Assembly: GCF_004135675.1 (NCBI RefSeq)
Contig: NZ_QHLX01000001.1
Coordinates: forward strand, 248,001-312,000
Length of the DNA stretch: 64,000 nt
Direction of reading: 5' to 3'
Source: Marinitoga lauensis
GTDB taxonomy: Bacteria; Thermotogota; Thermotogae; Petrotogales; Petrotogaceae
Below are positions 1 to 9,173 of the stretch, piece after piece. Below the pieces are notes generated by a model. It searched no databases and had not been told where the DNA came from. It saw nothing but the letters and a program-made list of their open reading frames with translations. Position 1 is the first letter of the stretch; every line of letters begins with the position of its first letter. Made by a program: the position numbers and the translations under genes.

Positions 1-2
1 AG

Positions 3-505
3 TATAAACTATTTAGACAAAAATTTGGACCAGATGTATTAAAGAATTTAAATGGTGAAGAACTATTAGAATATGTTTTTGATCATGGAAGAAAAGATAC
101 TCTAAATTATTGGTTAGAATTTAAAAATGATGATGAATTTCAAACAAAAAATTTTGGCGGTATTGCCAGAGGTACAGCGCTAAAATTCGGTATTTTTAAA
201 AGTAGAAAAACTGGTGAATGGGCTATTGGCAGTTCAAAAAAATGAAATCTGTTGATGCCACTCAAGCTGCTAAAATAACTGAAAGTATAATTGTTCGGCT
301 TCTGAAAGGAGCTTCAATCATTGAAAATTTATTAATAATTATAATGACAACACCTATGGCAAATTACCAAAAGAACGTGATGAAATTTTAGATCAATATT
401 CTAACTATACGTGGATACGCAAATATTACTACTTAATTATTTTTTGATAAAATTGATGATTTTCATTCTGAGAAATTTCAAAAAATACAAAATTACCCAG
501 GAAAA
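3..505 (+). pseudogene. McrB-like AAA ATPase, N-terminal remnant
   Basis: The reading frame enters from outside the window. It encodes the N-terminal domain that precedes the AAA module in McrB-like restriction ATPases: a KFGPDVLKNLNGEELL stretch, then YVFDHGRKDTLNYWLEFKND, GIARGTALKFGIF and, further on, KIDDFHSEKF, the counterpart of the family's DDFHN motif. The frame is broken at least three times (a stop at about 243, a shift near 330 and another near 435). No AAA domain with a Walker A motif follows, because at about 505 the sequence changes to a type III Res C-terminus. I infer a deleted, decayed restriction gene. Recognition is from memory of the family and is moderately secure. Confidence 0.5.
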
Positions 506-1104
506 CTATAATAAAAATTTTACAGGGAATAAGAAAAGAAAAGTTTGATATGTTTAAAAAGAATCCAGAAGAATTCATATTAAAAGTTTCAAACTTGATA
601 AATAACGAAATAGGAACAGTTTTAATCGAAAGTATAAAATATAACTTAACCAATAAAACTTATGATAACAGCATTTTTACTATAAAAAACTTCAAAGGAA
701 AGTTAGGAGAAGATATAATAGAAGTTAAAAAACATATATACGATTATTTGAAAATCGATTCAAATATAGAAAGAAAATTTGCTGAAAATGGACTTGAAAT
801 CGGAAAAGAAATAAAAGTCTATGCAAAATTGCTAAAGAATTTTAAAATTGAAACACCAGTGGGTAATTATAATCCAGATTGGGCAATAGTTATCGAAAAT
901 GGTGATGAAAAAGAAATATTTTTTATAGCTGAAACAAAAGGAAGTTTAGATAGTATGGAAATTAGAGAAAAAGAAAGATTGAAAATAGAATATGCAAAAA
1001 AACATTTTGAAGCTTTAAATAGTATTTTTGAAGATAAAAAAATCAATTATGATGTAGTTGATAGTTATGAAACATTAATAAAAAAAATTAAATTGAAATC
1101 ATAA
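506..1104 (+). pseudogene. Type III restriction enzyme Res subunit, C-terminal fragment
   Basis: Only the last ~200 residues of a type III restriction endonuclease subunit remain. The segment runs from ILQGIRKEKFDMFKKNPEEF through VGNYNPDWAIV and FFIAETKGSLDSMEIRE to YAKKHFEAL and YDVVDSYETL. This is the terminal PD-(D/E)XK-like nuclease region of Res, with the D..ETK pattern. The helicase motifs that should precede it are absent, and no mod methyltransferase gene lies nearby. An internal ATG at 550 opens a 184-residue frame, but homologous sequence starts earlier, at about 506, so this is a truncation and not a small gene. It is directly followed by a strong terminator. Confidence 0.6.
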
Positions 1105-1130
1105 AATTTTGTAAAAATAAAAAATAATAA

Positions 1131-1175
1131 AAGCCTCTTCCTTGGATCAAAATAAAACCAGGAAGAGGCTTTTTT
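1131..1175 (+). terminator. Rho-independent terminator
   Basis: A perfect 12-bp stem (AAGCCTCTTCCT / AGGAAGAGGCTT) is followed by a T run. It lies 26 bases after the Res fragment stop. A weaker copy of the same hairpin and its following sequence occurs at 4584-4625. Confidence 0.9.
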
Positions 1176-1209
1176 ATATGTCACATTTTTGTATTTATAA
1201 CCTTCAGGT

Positions 1210-1312
1210 ATAATATAAATGAAAAATTATAGCCGTCATATTCTTTGAAAAGATGAAATTATAAATTAAGAATAGAAGTAGTTATAAATACATATTCAAT
1301 TCTGCTTCTATT
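1210..1312. repeat. 103-bp direct repeat, left flank of IS1634-like copy A
   Basis: Positions 1210-1312 are identical to 3242-3344 and abut the IS on both sides, as a target-site duplication would. The right copy contains the last codons and stop of the DUF1016 gene, so this left copy is an orphan 3' end of that gene. The repeat includes an AATAGAAG / CTTCTATT inverted repeat. Confidence 0.85.
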
Positions 1313-1463
1313 CCTGCCTTTGACAGCAATTTGGCGATTTTAAGGGAAATGGAACGGTAGAATGCGGGTTTGAGGCGTGTATTTTTCAGGAAGTCGAAAA
1401 ATTGTGTGGCTAACTTTTGTTACAGAGAATTAACTATAATTAGTAATATATTAGTCCTTTTGG

Positions 1464-1472
1464 TGGTATAAT
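1464..1472 (+). promoter_or_regulatory. Extended -10 promoter of IS transposase
   Basis: TGG-TATAAT lies 35 bases before the transposase ATG at 1507, and the ribosome-binding site AAGGAG lies between them. The same TGnTATAAT form recurs at many promoters in this window. No convincing -35 box is seen. Confidence 0.6.
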
Positions 1473-1506
1473 ATATATGACAACCACTGAAAGGAGATGT
1501 TTTAAA

Positions 1507-3109
1507 ATGTATCCTAAAATATCAAAAGTGAAAGGAAAAAGATATTTAAGGATAATGGAAAGCAAAAGAGAAAATGGAAAAGTGAAACAGCATACAGTAA
1601 TAAATTTTGGAAATATAGATAAGTATAGTAAAAAAGATATAACAAAACTTGTAGATAGTCTTTTTAAAATATTTGAAATAGATGAATATGAAAAAATAGA
1701 AGATGATTTAATGGAAGAAATAGCAAGAAGAAATTACGGAGCCAAAGTAATAGTAAATAAGATATTTGAAAGATATGAGATGAAAAGATATTTTGAAAGA
1801 CTGGATAAAGAAATAAAATACAATGCAGAAGAAATGTTAAAAATAATGGTGATGAATAGAATAGTAGAACCGAAGAGTAAATTGGGAATATTTAATAATT
1901 TAGAGTATTTTGGATATAACAAAGTGGAAGTTAAAAAAGAAAAAGACCTGGAAGAAAAAGATGTAATGTTGCACTGGTTATACAGAACATTGGATATATT
2001 AGCAGATAATAAAGAGTCGATAGAAAAACATATGTATAATCAAAGGATAAGTTTGTTTAATACAACGGTAGATTTAGTATTTTACGATGTAACAACATTA
2101 GCGTTTGAAACACAACAAACAAATGAAATATTACAAATGGGATATTCAAAAGATAAGAAATTCAATGAGTCGCAAGTAGTATTAGGAATGTCAATAGATC
2201 AAGATAGAATGCCAGTTAGTTTTGATATATATGCAGGAAATACATTCGAAGGGCATACATTCAAAGATTCAATAGAAAAAATGAAAAAAGAATATCAATT
2301 AGGAAAAGTAATAGTAGTAGCAGATAGAGGAATGATGAGTAAAAAAATATAGAAGTAGTAGAAAATTCTAATTATGAATTCATAGTAGGAAAATCAATAA
2401 AACAAATAAAAAAAGTAAATATATTTGAAGGAGAATTCATAGAACTAGCAAAAGGAATAAAATATAGAGAAGTAGAATATGAAAATAAAAGATTACTCAT
2501 AATATATTCAGAAGAAAGAGCCAAAAAAGACAGAGCAGATAGACTACGATTAATAGAAAAAGCGAAAAAATGTTAGAAGAAGGAAATATAGATTCCAAAA
2601 GTAAAAGAGGAGCGAAAAAATATTTAAAAGAACAGAACAAACAAAATTATATACTGGACATAGAAAAAATAGAAAATGATGAAAAATACGATGGATACTA
2701 TGGAATAATAACAAACACAAAACTATCGCCAAAAGAAATATTAGAACAATATCATACATTATGGAAAGTAGAAGAAACATTCAGAACATTAAAAAATTAT
2801 CTTGAAACAAGACCGGTATTTCATTGGACACCGAAAAGAATAAAAGGACATATTGTAATGAGTTTCATATCTTACATAATTCAAAGAACATTAGAATTAG
2901 AACTGGAAAAAAATAATATTGAATACTCTCATGAAAAAATAAGAGAAGCTATAAAAAAAATGGAATACTCTGAAATAAGATTAAAAGACAAATTATTTGC
3001 ATTAAGAGCCAATTTAAACGATTTTCAAAAAGCCATATTAAAAACATTAAAAATAGAAAAACCGAAAAAAATGATGGAATTAGATGAATTTAAAAAAATA
3101 ATCTCCTAA
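1507..3109 (+). pseudogene. IS1634-family transposase, copy A, two frameshifts
   Basis: This is a DDE transposase of about 535 codons in the IS4 superfamily, N-terminal MYPKISKVKGKRYLRI. The start is placed at 1507 because AAGGAGATG precedes it at proper spacing; the frame is open from 1477. Visible DDE landmarks are LVFYDVTTLAFE (first Asp), VIVVADRGMMS (second Asp) and YDGYYGIITN with YHTLWKVEETFR (the Y-(2)-R-(3)-E-like region). The frame breaks at about 2350 (a seven-A run) and about 2567 (a six-A run). Adding one A at each joins everything into one protein. The same two breaks occur in copy B, so they are either real or a shared consensus error. Confidence 0.8.
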
Positions 3110-3241
3110 AACACGCATGAAAAGCCAAAAAGGAGGAGGTGTGTGGCTAATTTCTCTTTTTATAAAAAGTTAACAATAGCTATTTTTTTGAATAATTCTA
3201 CTTTTTAGAATTTTGTTGATAATAATAGTGTCAAACTCAGG

Positions 3242-3344
3242 ATAATATAAATGAAAAATTATAGCCGTCATATTCTTTGAAAAGATGAAATTATAAATTA
3301 AGAATAGAAGTAGTTATAAATACATATTCAATTCTGCTTCTATT
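3242..3344. repeat. 103-bp direct repeat, right flank of IS1634-like copy A
   Basis: This is the partner of 1210-1312. It contains the stop codon (3314-3316 on the minus strand) and last ten codons of the DUF1016 gene. The long duplication therefore left that gene complete although the IS landed inside the duplicated target. Confidence 0.85.
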
Positions 3345-4365
3345 TCTTCAATATCTGGTAAAGAAGATTTATATTCTTTCGGCAAATCTTTTGTTATTTT
3401 GTATTCAGTCACTCCTATTGGTTTTGAGATATCTCGAAGAGAGTATTCAACTACTGTATTGTTTTTTGATTTACAAATAAGCAATCCTATAGTTGGATTA
3501 TCCATTTCTGTTTTTAAGATAGAATCTACCGCAGAAACATAAAAATTCAATTTCCCCGCATATTCTGGTTTGAATTTTCCTGTTTTTAATTCGACAACTA
3601 TATAACTATGAAGTTTTACATGATAAAATAATAAATCTATATAAAATTCGTCTTCTCCTATTTCAAGTTTGTATTGTCTTCCTAAAAATGAAAATCCATT
3701 TCCGAGTTCGAGTAAGAATTTTGTTAGATGATTTAACAAATCATCTTCAAGTTCTTTTTCGTTATAATCTTCTTTTATTGTAAGAAAATCAAAACAATAT
3801 GGATCTTTTAACGTTTCTTTAGCAAGATCAGATTGAATAGCTGGTAATGTTGTTTCAAAATTTGTAATTGCTTTTCCTGTTCTTTCATATAAATTGCTTT
3901 CTATTTGAGGGTCAAAACATTTCTCGACCATCCATTTTCTATGGTTTTCTTTACATAAAATAAAGCTTCTTCTGTAGTTTTACATTTTGAAATTATAACT
4001 ACATTATGCCACCAGGGAATTGAGGTTAACATATTCGTAATTTGCGAAGCAGGTTGCTGCGCAATTTCAATTACTTCATTCCAGAAAAGATACCATCTTC
4101 TTATCTGCTCAAGATTTCTTTTTGAAAAACCTTTTACATCAGGAAATTCGGCCATTAAATCTTTACTTAATCTTTCAAGAAATTTTGTTCCCCATTTTGC
4201 TTCTTTTTGTTTTTCAACAATCTCTTTTCCAAGGTTCCAATAAAAGTTAAGCAATTCCGAATTAACTTTAACAGCTGCTTTAAGCTGGGTTTCTCTGAAT
4301 TTTTTCTTTAAATCTAACCAGTTAGCATAATCTTTATCTTTCAATAGATCACTCATTTTTTTCAT
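3314..4365 (-). CDS. DUF1016 / YhcG-type PDDEXK nuclease, one frameshift
   Basis: This is a two-domain protein. The DUF1016 N-terminal domain runs WLDLKKKFRETQLKAAVKVNSELLNFYWNLGKEI ... GFSKRNLEQIRRWYLFW ... WWHNVVIISKCK. The C-terminal PDDEXK nuclease domain has IESNLYERTGKAITNFETTLP, EFYIDLLFYHVKLHSYIVVELKTG and GLLICKSKNN. The catalytic pattern D..(E)LKTG is intact. One base is missing where GWSRNVL should run into QIESNLYE, near 3901-3931. I take the ATG at 4365, with ATG 4356 as an alternative; GTG 4371 is also open. Homologues often accompany type I restriction or defence genes, and here restriction remnants lie on the other side of the IS. The substrate is unknown. Confidence 0.8.
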
Positions 4366-4474
4366 CCTCACCTATAACTATTTTTTCAAGATTCTCCAGT
4401 ATAAGTTTGTTTAATCTTTCTTTGAAATCAAAATTTTCTTTTCCATTAAGAAGTATTGTTTTATTAAAGGACAT
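4349..4474 (-). CDS. 41-residue ORF overlapping the DUF1016 gene start
   Basis: A small frame begins MSFNKTILLNGKENFDFKER and ends GEDEKNE. It overlaps the first codons of the DUF1016 gene in another frame, as in translationally coupled pairs. I do not recognise it. It is short, acidic/basic mixed and lacks a membrane segment. It could be the shortened end of an upstream gene lost by rearrangement. Confidence 0.3.
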   Translation of the reverse strand: MSFNKTILLNGKENFDFKERLNKLILENLEKIVIGEDEKNE

Positions 4475-4810
4475 TTTTGTAAATTTTTTTGAAAATCTTT
4501 AATCATATCTATTATATCACCAGAAAATATAATATCCAAACTTTTAACCTATAAAACTCTGGATAAATAGAAAACAAACAAAACCTCTTCTTTATATAAA
4601 AAACAAAATTAAGAAGAGTCTTTTAATATGTCTCATTTTTGCATTCTAATCTCTAATGGTATAATATTATTGTGTAATTTTATTTTTATATAAATTTTAA
4701 TTACAATTAGAAATTCAGGTGATAAAAATGATTTTAAAGGAAGTTTTTATATTTTAAAAATCAAAGATGATGAAAATGAAAAATTATAGTCATTATGTTT
4801 GATTTGTTTA
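4475..4810. other. Intergenic stretch with a degenerate copy of the 1131-1215 sequence
   Basis: No gene is recognised. A hairpin with stem CTCTTCTT / AAGAAGAG (4585-4618) is followed by TTTTAATATGTCTCATTTTTGCATT and a TGGTATAAT box at 4657-4665. This parallels the terminator, following ATATGTCACATTTTTG and TATAAT at 1131-1215. After about 4738 the sequence matches the 3' end of the HTH fragment at 7120-7169, so the DUF1703 duplication carried part of its upstream neighbour. Confidence 0.5.
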
Positions 4811-4819
4811 TGTTATAAT
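4811..4819 (+). promoter_or_regulatory. Extended -10 promoter of DUF1703 gene 1
   Basis: TGT-TATAAT lies 32 bases before the ATG at 4852, with GGAGATG between them as ribosome-binding site. The identical arrangement stands before the second copy at 7191-7199. Confidence 0.6.
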
Positions 4820-4851
4820 AATATCGAAAAAAAGAATACGGAGATGATAAA

Positions 4852-6404
4852 ATGAAAAAATTACCAATAGGAGTACAGGATTATAAAAAGATAATAGAAG
4901 GAAATTATGTATATGTGGATAAAACGAAATATATATATGACCTGATAAGTTCAGAAGTGCCAATATTTTTATCCCGTCCAAGAAGATTTGGAAAGAGTTT
5001 AACAGTATCAACATTATATTATATATTTAAAGGTGAAAAAGAATTATTTAAGGATACTTATATATATGACAAGTGGGATTTTAAAGAATATCCGATAATA
5101 AAACTGGATATGTCTGATAACATGCTAACAACTTATGAAGATTTTATAGAATCATTAAATGAAACAATGGAAAAATTATATAAAAGTGATGATATACCCC
5201 TATAAAAAATAATCTACCCACACAATTCGGGAATTTAATAGAAGAATTAAATAAAAAATATAAAGAAAGAGTAGTAATATTAATAGATGAATATGAAGCG
5301 CCAATATTAGAACATCTAAACAACAAACAAGAAGCAGAAAAAGTAAGAAGATTTCTAAGAGAATTCTATAAAAAAATAAAAACAAAAGATGAATATATAA
5401 AATTTGTATTCATAACTGGAATAACGAAATTCACAAAAACAGGAGTATTCTCTGCATTAAACAATTTAAACGATATATCATTAGACAAAGCTTATTCACA
5501 GATGTTAGGATATACACAGGAAGAATTGGAGTTTTATTTTAAAGAGTATATAAAAGAAACATCAAAAGAAATGGGAATAAGTGAAGAAGAATTATTAAAA
5601 GGATTAAAAGAGTATTATAATGGATTTTCATTTGATGGGAACATTATGTATATAATCCATTTTCAATATTAAATTTCTTTCAAAAAAAGAATTTCAAAAT
5701 TACTGGTTTGAAAGCGGCTCACCATCATTCTTATATGAATACATAAAAGGAAGAAAGATAACATATGAAGACTTAGTAAAAGAAACAGTAAGTGCAATGG
5801 ATTTCTCAACAAGAGAAATAGAAGATGCAAATGCAAATATATTCTTTACACAAGCAGGATATTTAACCTTCAAAGGAAAAGAAAGATATCTATTAGAAGA
5901 AGAATATATACTGGATTATCCAAATATAGAAGTAAAAAGCAGTTTTTCAAAACTGATATTAGAAGCAAATTATAATATAGAAAACTCAAAGATAAAAGAA
6001 TTAAGCAAAACGATAATAAAATCAATACAGAGAAACGATATAAAAACAGTAATAGAAGAAATAAAAAAGGTAATAAGTTCAATACCGTATAATCTACACA
6101 AAAAGAAGAAAGGTATTATCATTCATTGATATACACAATACTGGCAATAGCAGGATTAAATGTAAAAGCAGAAGAAATGACAAATATAGGAAGAAGTGAT
6201 GTAGTATTAGAATTCGATGAAAGGGTATATATCTTTGAAGCAAAACTGGACAAAAGTGCAGAAGAAGCAATAAAACAGATAAAAGAGAAGAAATACTATG
6301 AAAAATATAGAGGAAAAGAAATATATCTCATAGGAATAAACATAAATTCAGAAAAAAGAAATATAGAGGATTATATAATCATTTCACTGGATGAAGAAGC
6401 TTAG
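4852..6404 (+). pseudogene. DUF1703-type AAA-ATPase / PD-(D/E)XK protein, copy 1, frameshifted
   Basis: The product, about 515 residues when repaired, has the AAA-ATPase-like domain (pfam09820 type): PIGVQDYKKIIEGNYVYVDKT, SRPRRFGKSLTVSTL (P-loop-like) and VVILIDEYEAPI (Walker B). The C-terminal PDDEXK_9 nuclease domain has GRSDVVLEFDERVYIFEAKLDKSAEEAIKQI, with catalytic D..E.K. Four single-base breaks occur near 5200 (C run), 5638 (G run), 5685 (A run) and 6103 (A run). Each is a homopolymer shortened by one relative to copy 2 or to the expected frame. Such genes are multicopy in Petrotogaceae and their role is unknown; a link to mobile or defence DNA is often suggested. Confidence 0.75.
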
Positions 6405-6545
6405 GGAGAAAGTATTCAAGTAATAAAATCTATTTAAGAACGTGTATATTGTGCATAAATAACATAACACTTTTTTTAGAGTATAATCAAAAATTTTTAT
6501 CTAAAAAGTTAAATTTATCCCAAAAATGTTATTATTATATATGAT
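6405..6545. other. Short intergenic gap
   Basis: A+T-rich sequence with no recognised gene or hairpin. It separates DUF1703 copy 1 from the fragmentary ATPase/HTH gene. Confidence 0.4.
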
Positions 6546-7169
6546 ATATGGAATTAAGTCAAAATAAAGGGTGATCTAATTGGAGTTTTTAATAAAATTA
6601 TCAAGAAAAAAGGAGTAGGTGGAGCTTTAGTAAGAAGTCTCGAAAAGATATATATAGAAAATGGAACGCTATATAATGCGATAAATGAAGAGATTAGAAA
6701 TAATCTTAATATAGAAAATTTAAGAGAGATTATTTTCGTTAATCAAATTAAAAATAGCAATCAGAATATAAGATATAGTAAAGAAATAGGAGATTTTAAT
6801 GTTAATGGTTATTATTTTGAAGTCGGCGGAAAAAACAAAGGGAAAAAACAGATAAAAGATAAAGCGGTAATTTTGTGAGTGTCGTTTTTCATAGACCAAA
6901 AATTGATGAAAATAAAAATATGTTAAATCATGTTGAAAAACCAACGAAAAAACAAATTTAACCAATCAAGAAGAGATAATTTATAATTATGTAATCAAAA
7001 ATGAAAAAATAAATTTAAAAATTACAGAAAACATATTAAATGTAAAATCAGCAAGAGCACGAGAAATTCTTAAAAATTTAACTAATAAAGGGTTTTAGAA
7101 AAGGTAGGAAAAACAAAAGGAAGTTTTTATATTTTAAAAATCAAAGATGCTGAAAATGAAAAATTATAG
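6546..7169 (+). pseudogene. Fragments of a DUF4143-type ATPase C-terminus and an HTH-type C-terminus
   Basis: Two pieces are visible. The first, to the stop at 6878, reads RSLEKIYIENGTLYNAIN, LREIIFVNQIK, EIGDFNVNGYYFEVGGKNKGKKQIKD. This is the C-terminal end of the AAA-family proteins with DUF4143, without their ATPase part. The second, about 6875-7169, begins VSVVFHRPKIDENKN and ends in a winged-helix-like segment (NLTNQEEIIYNYVIKNEKINL ... ARAREILKNLTNKG ... GSFYILKIKDAENEKL). This resembles the tail of AlbA_2/RecG-like ATP-binding proteins. Single A losses at about 6955 and about 7092 break the second piece. I infer remnants of two genes. Confidence 0.5.
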
Positions 7170-7190
7170 TCATTATATTTGAACCGTTTA

Positions 7191-7199
7191 TGTTATAAT
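7191..7199 (+). promoter_or_regulatory. Extended -10 promoter of DUF1703 gene 2
   Basis: TGT-TATAAT lies 32 bases before ATG 7232. The sequence from about 7120 through the start codon is nearly the same as 4738-4885. Confidence 0.6.
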
Positions 7200-7231
7200 A
7201 ATATTGAAAGAAAGAACACGGAGATGATAAA

Positions 7232-8775
7232 ATGAAAAAATTGCCAATAGGAGTACAGGATTATAAAAAATAATAGAAGGAAATTATGTATATGTAGATA
7301 AGACGAAGTATATATATGACTTGATAAGTTCAGAAGTGCCAATATTTTTATCCCGCCAAGAAGATTTGGAAAGAGCTTAACACTATCAACATTGTATTAT
7401 ATATTCAAAGGAGAAAAAGAATTATTCAAAGATACTTATATATATGACAAATGGGAATTTAAAGAGTATCCAATTATCAGATTAGACATACTATCATCAG
7501 CAACAGATAATGAAGAGAGGTTCAAAAAAAGTCTAACAAAATAATAAAAAAGAAGGAATAAGAAACGGAGTAGACATTGAAGAAGATGATTACAAATTTG
7601 CATTTGATGAATTAATAATGAAGTTATCCAAAAAGGAAAGGTAGTAATACTGGTAGATGAGTATGAAAAACCAATACTGGATAATATAAATAATAAAGAA
7701 AAGCAGAAAGATATAGAGAAATATTAAGAGATTTCTATGTCACAATAAAATCAATGATGAATATATAAAATTTGTATTCATCACTGGAATAACAAAATTC
7801 ACAAAAACAGGAGTATTCTCTGCATTAAATAATTTAAACGATATATCGTTAAACAAAAAATACTCACAAATGTTAGGATATACACAGGAAGAACTCGAAC
7901 ATTATTTCAAAGTGTATATAAAAGAAACATCAAAAGAAATAGGAATAAGTGAAGAAGAATTACTAAAAGGATTAAAAGAATATTATAATGGATTTTCATT
8001 TGATGGAGAACATTATGTATATAATCCATTTTCAATATTAAAGTTCTTTGAAGAAAAAGAATTTCAAAATTACTGGTTTGAAAGCGGCTCACCATCATTC
8101 TTATATGAATACATAAAAGGAAGAAAGATAACATATGAAGACTTAGTAAAAGAAACAGTAAGTGCAATGGATTTCTCAACAAGAGAAATAGAAGATGCAA
8201 ATGCAAATATATTCTTTACACAGGCAGGATATTTAACCTTCAAAGGAAAAGAAAGATATCTATTAGAAGAAGAATATATACTGGATTATCCAAATATAGA
8301 AGTAAAAAGCAGTTTTTCAAAACTGATATTAGAAGCAAATTATAATATAGAAAACTCAAAGATAAAAGAATTATGCAAAACGATAATAAAATCAATACAG
8401 AGAAACGATATAAAAACAGTAATAGAAGAAATAAAAAAAGTAATAAGTTCAATACCGTATAATCTACACAAAAAAGAAGAAAGGTATTATCATTCATTGA
8501 TATACACAATACTGGCAATGACAGGACTAAACGTAAGAGCAGAAGAATTGACAAACCTCGGAAGAAGTGATATTATAATAGAATTTAATGAAAGGGTATA
8601 TATAATTGAATCAAAATTAGACAAAAGTGCAGAGGAAGCGATAAAACAGATAAAAGAGAAGAAATACTATGAAAAATATAGAGGAAAAGAAATATATCTT
8701 ATAGGAATAAACATAAATTCAGAAAAAAGAAATATTGTAGATTATATAATCACTTCGCTACGCGAAGGGTTTTAG
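7232..8775 (+). pseudogene. DUF1703-type AAA-ATPase / PD-(D/E)XK protein, copy 2, frameshifted
   Basis: This is a tandem paralogue of copy 1. The last 301 codons (7870-8775) are open and intact, including the nuclease motif GRSDIIIEFNERVYIIESKLDKS. The N-terminal part is broken: a base is missing after GVQDYKK (about 7270), in the P-loop region SRPRRFGKS (about 7355), and at several points between 7540 and 7760. The ATPase middle (ILSSATDNEERFKKS, VVILVDEYEKPILDN) differs clearly from copy 1, while the last ~330 codons are nearly identical. The C-terminus SLREGF is encoded by an inserted hairpin repeat; copy 1 ends SLDEEA instead. Confidence 0.75.
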
Positions 8776-8830
8776 TAAAAATGTTTTTATTATAAATAAA
8801 AAAACTAAAAACACTTCGCCGCGCGAAGTG
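8753..8830. repeat. Paired tri-loop hairpin element
   Basis: Hairpin 1 is CTTCGC-TAC-GCGAAG (8753-8767). Hairpin 2 is CACTTCGC-CGC-GCGAAGTG (8812-8830). They are separated by a GTTTTAG ... CTAAAAAC inverted repeat around an A/T-rich centre (TTTTTATTATAAAT). The same architecture, with different stems, occurs at 36772-36847. A third hairpin of this style, TTTCGC-TGC-GCGAAA, is at 8924-8938. Confidence 0.65.
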
Positions 8831-8882
8831 CTTTAGGAATAATTATTATATTAAAAAACAGGAAAATTTATTTTTATAAGAC

Positions 8883-8972
8883 AAAATTAAAAACAAAATA
8901 AATTTTCTTGATGTGAAAATTTATTTCGCTGCGCGAAAAGATTTAGAAAAGAAAGTACTCAAGTAGTAAAAC
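8883..8972. repeat. 90-bp direct repeat, left flank of IS1634-like copy B
   Basis: It is identical to 10875-10964 and abuts the IS on both sides, as a long target duplication would. It contains an 11-bp inverted repeat (AATAAATTTTC / GAAAATTTATT, 8897-8925) and the tri-loop hairpin TTTCGC-TGC-GCGAAA. Confidence 0.85.
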
Positions 8973-9129
8973 CCTGAGTTTGACAGCGATTTCATGATTT
9001 TTGAAAAATCGAAACGGTAGAATGCGGGTTTGCGACGATGAAAAGGGTGAAAATTGGGGTTGAAAAATTTTTGTAGTGACACAAATATTTTTAACAATAG
9101 CGTTATATTCTTGATTTCATAATATTTTG

Positions 9130-9138
9130 TGGTATAAT
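9130..9138 (+). promoter_or_regulatory. Extended -10 promoter of IS copy B transposase
   Basis: TGG-TATAAT lies 35 bases before the GTG start at 9174, followed by AGAGGTGAT as ribosome-binding site. The spacing matches copy A. Confidence 0.55.
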
Positions 9139-9173
9139 AAGTAATGGTATTATGAAATCAAGAGGTGATTTTT

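Larger units (their letters stand above)
1313..3241 (+). mobile_element. IS1634-like (IS4 superfamily) insertion sequence, copy A
   Basis: The element is 1929 bp. Its terminal inverted repeats are CCTGCCTTTGACA at the left (1313-1325) and TGTCAAACTCAGG at the right (3229-3241), an 11/13 match. It carries one transposase gene driven by a TGGTATAAT promoter inside the element. It is bounded by a 103-bp direct repeat. IS1634-family elements are known for unusually long, variable target duplications, which agrees with what is seen here. A second, partly identical element lies at 8973-10874. Confidence 0.85.

Noticed and set aside
2335-2580. Programmed -1 frameshifting in the IS1634-like transposase at A runs (2350 and 2567), present in both copies.
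   Set aside because: A -1 slip would restore frame at both sites, but two separate slips in one gene are unlikely, and the same one-base loss in runs affects many non-mobile genes here. Sequence or consensus error explains it better.
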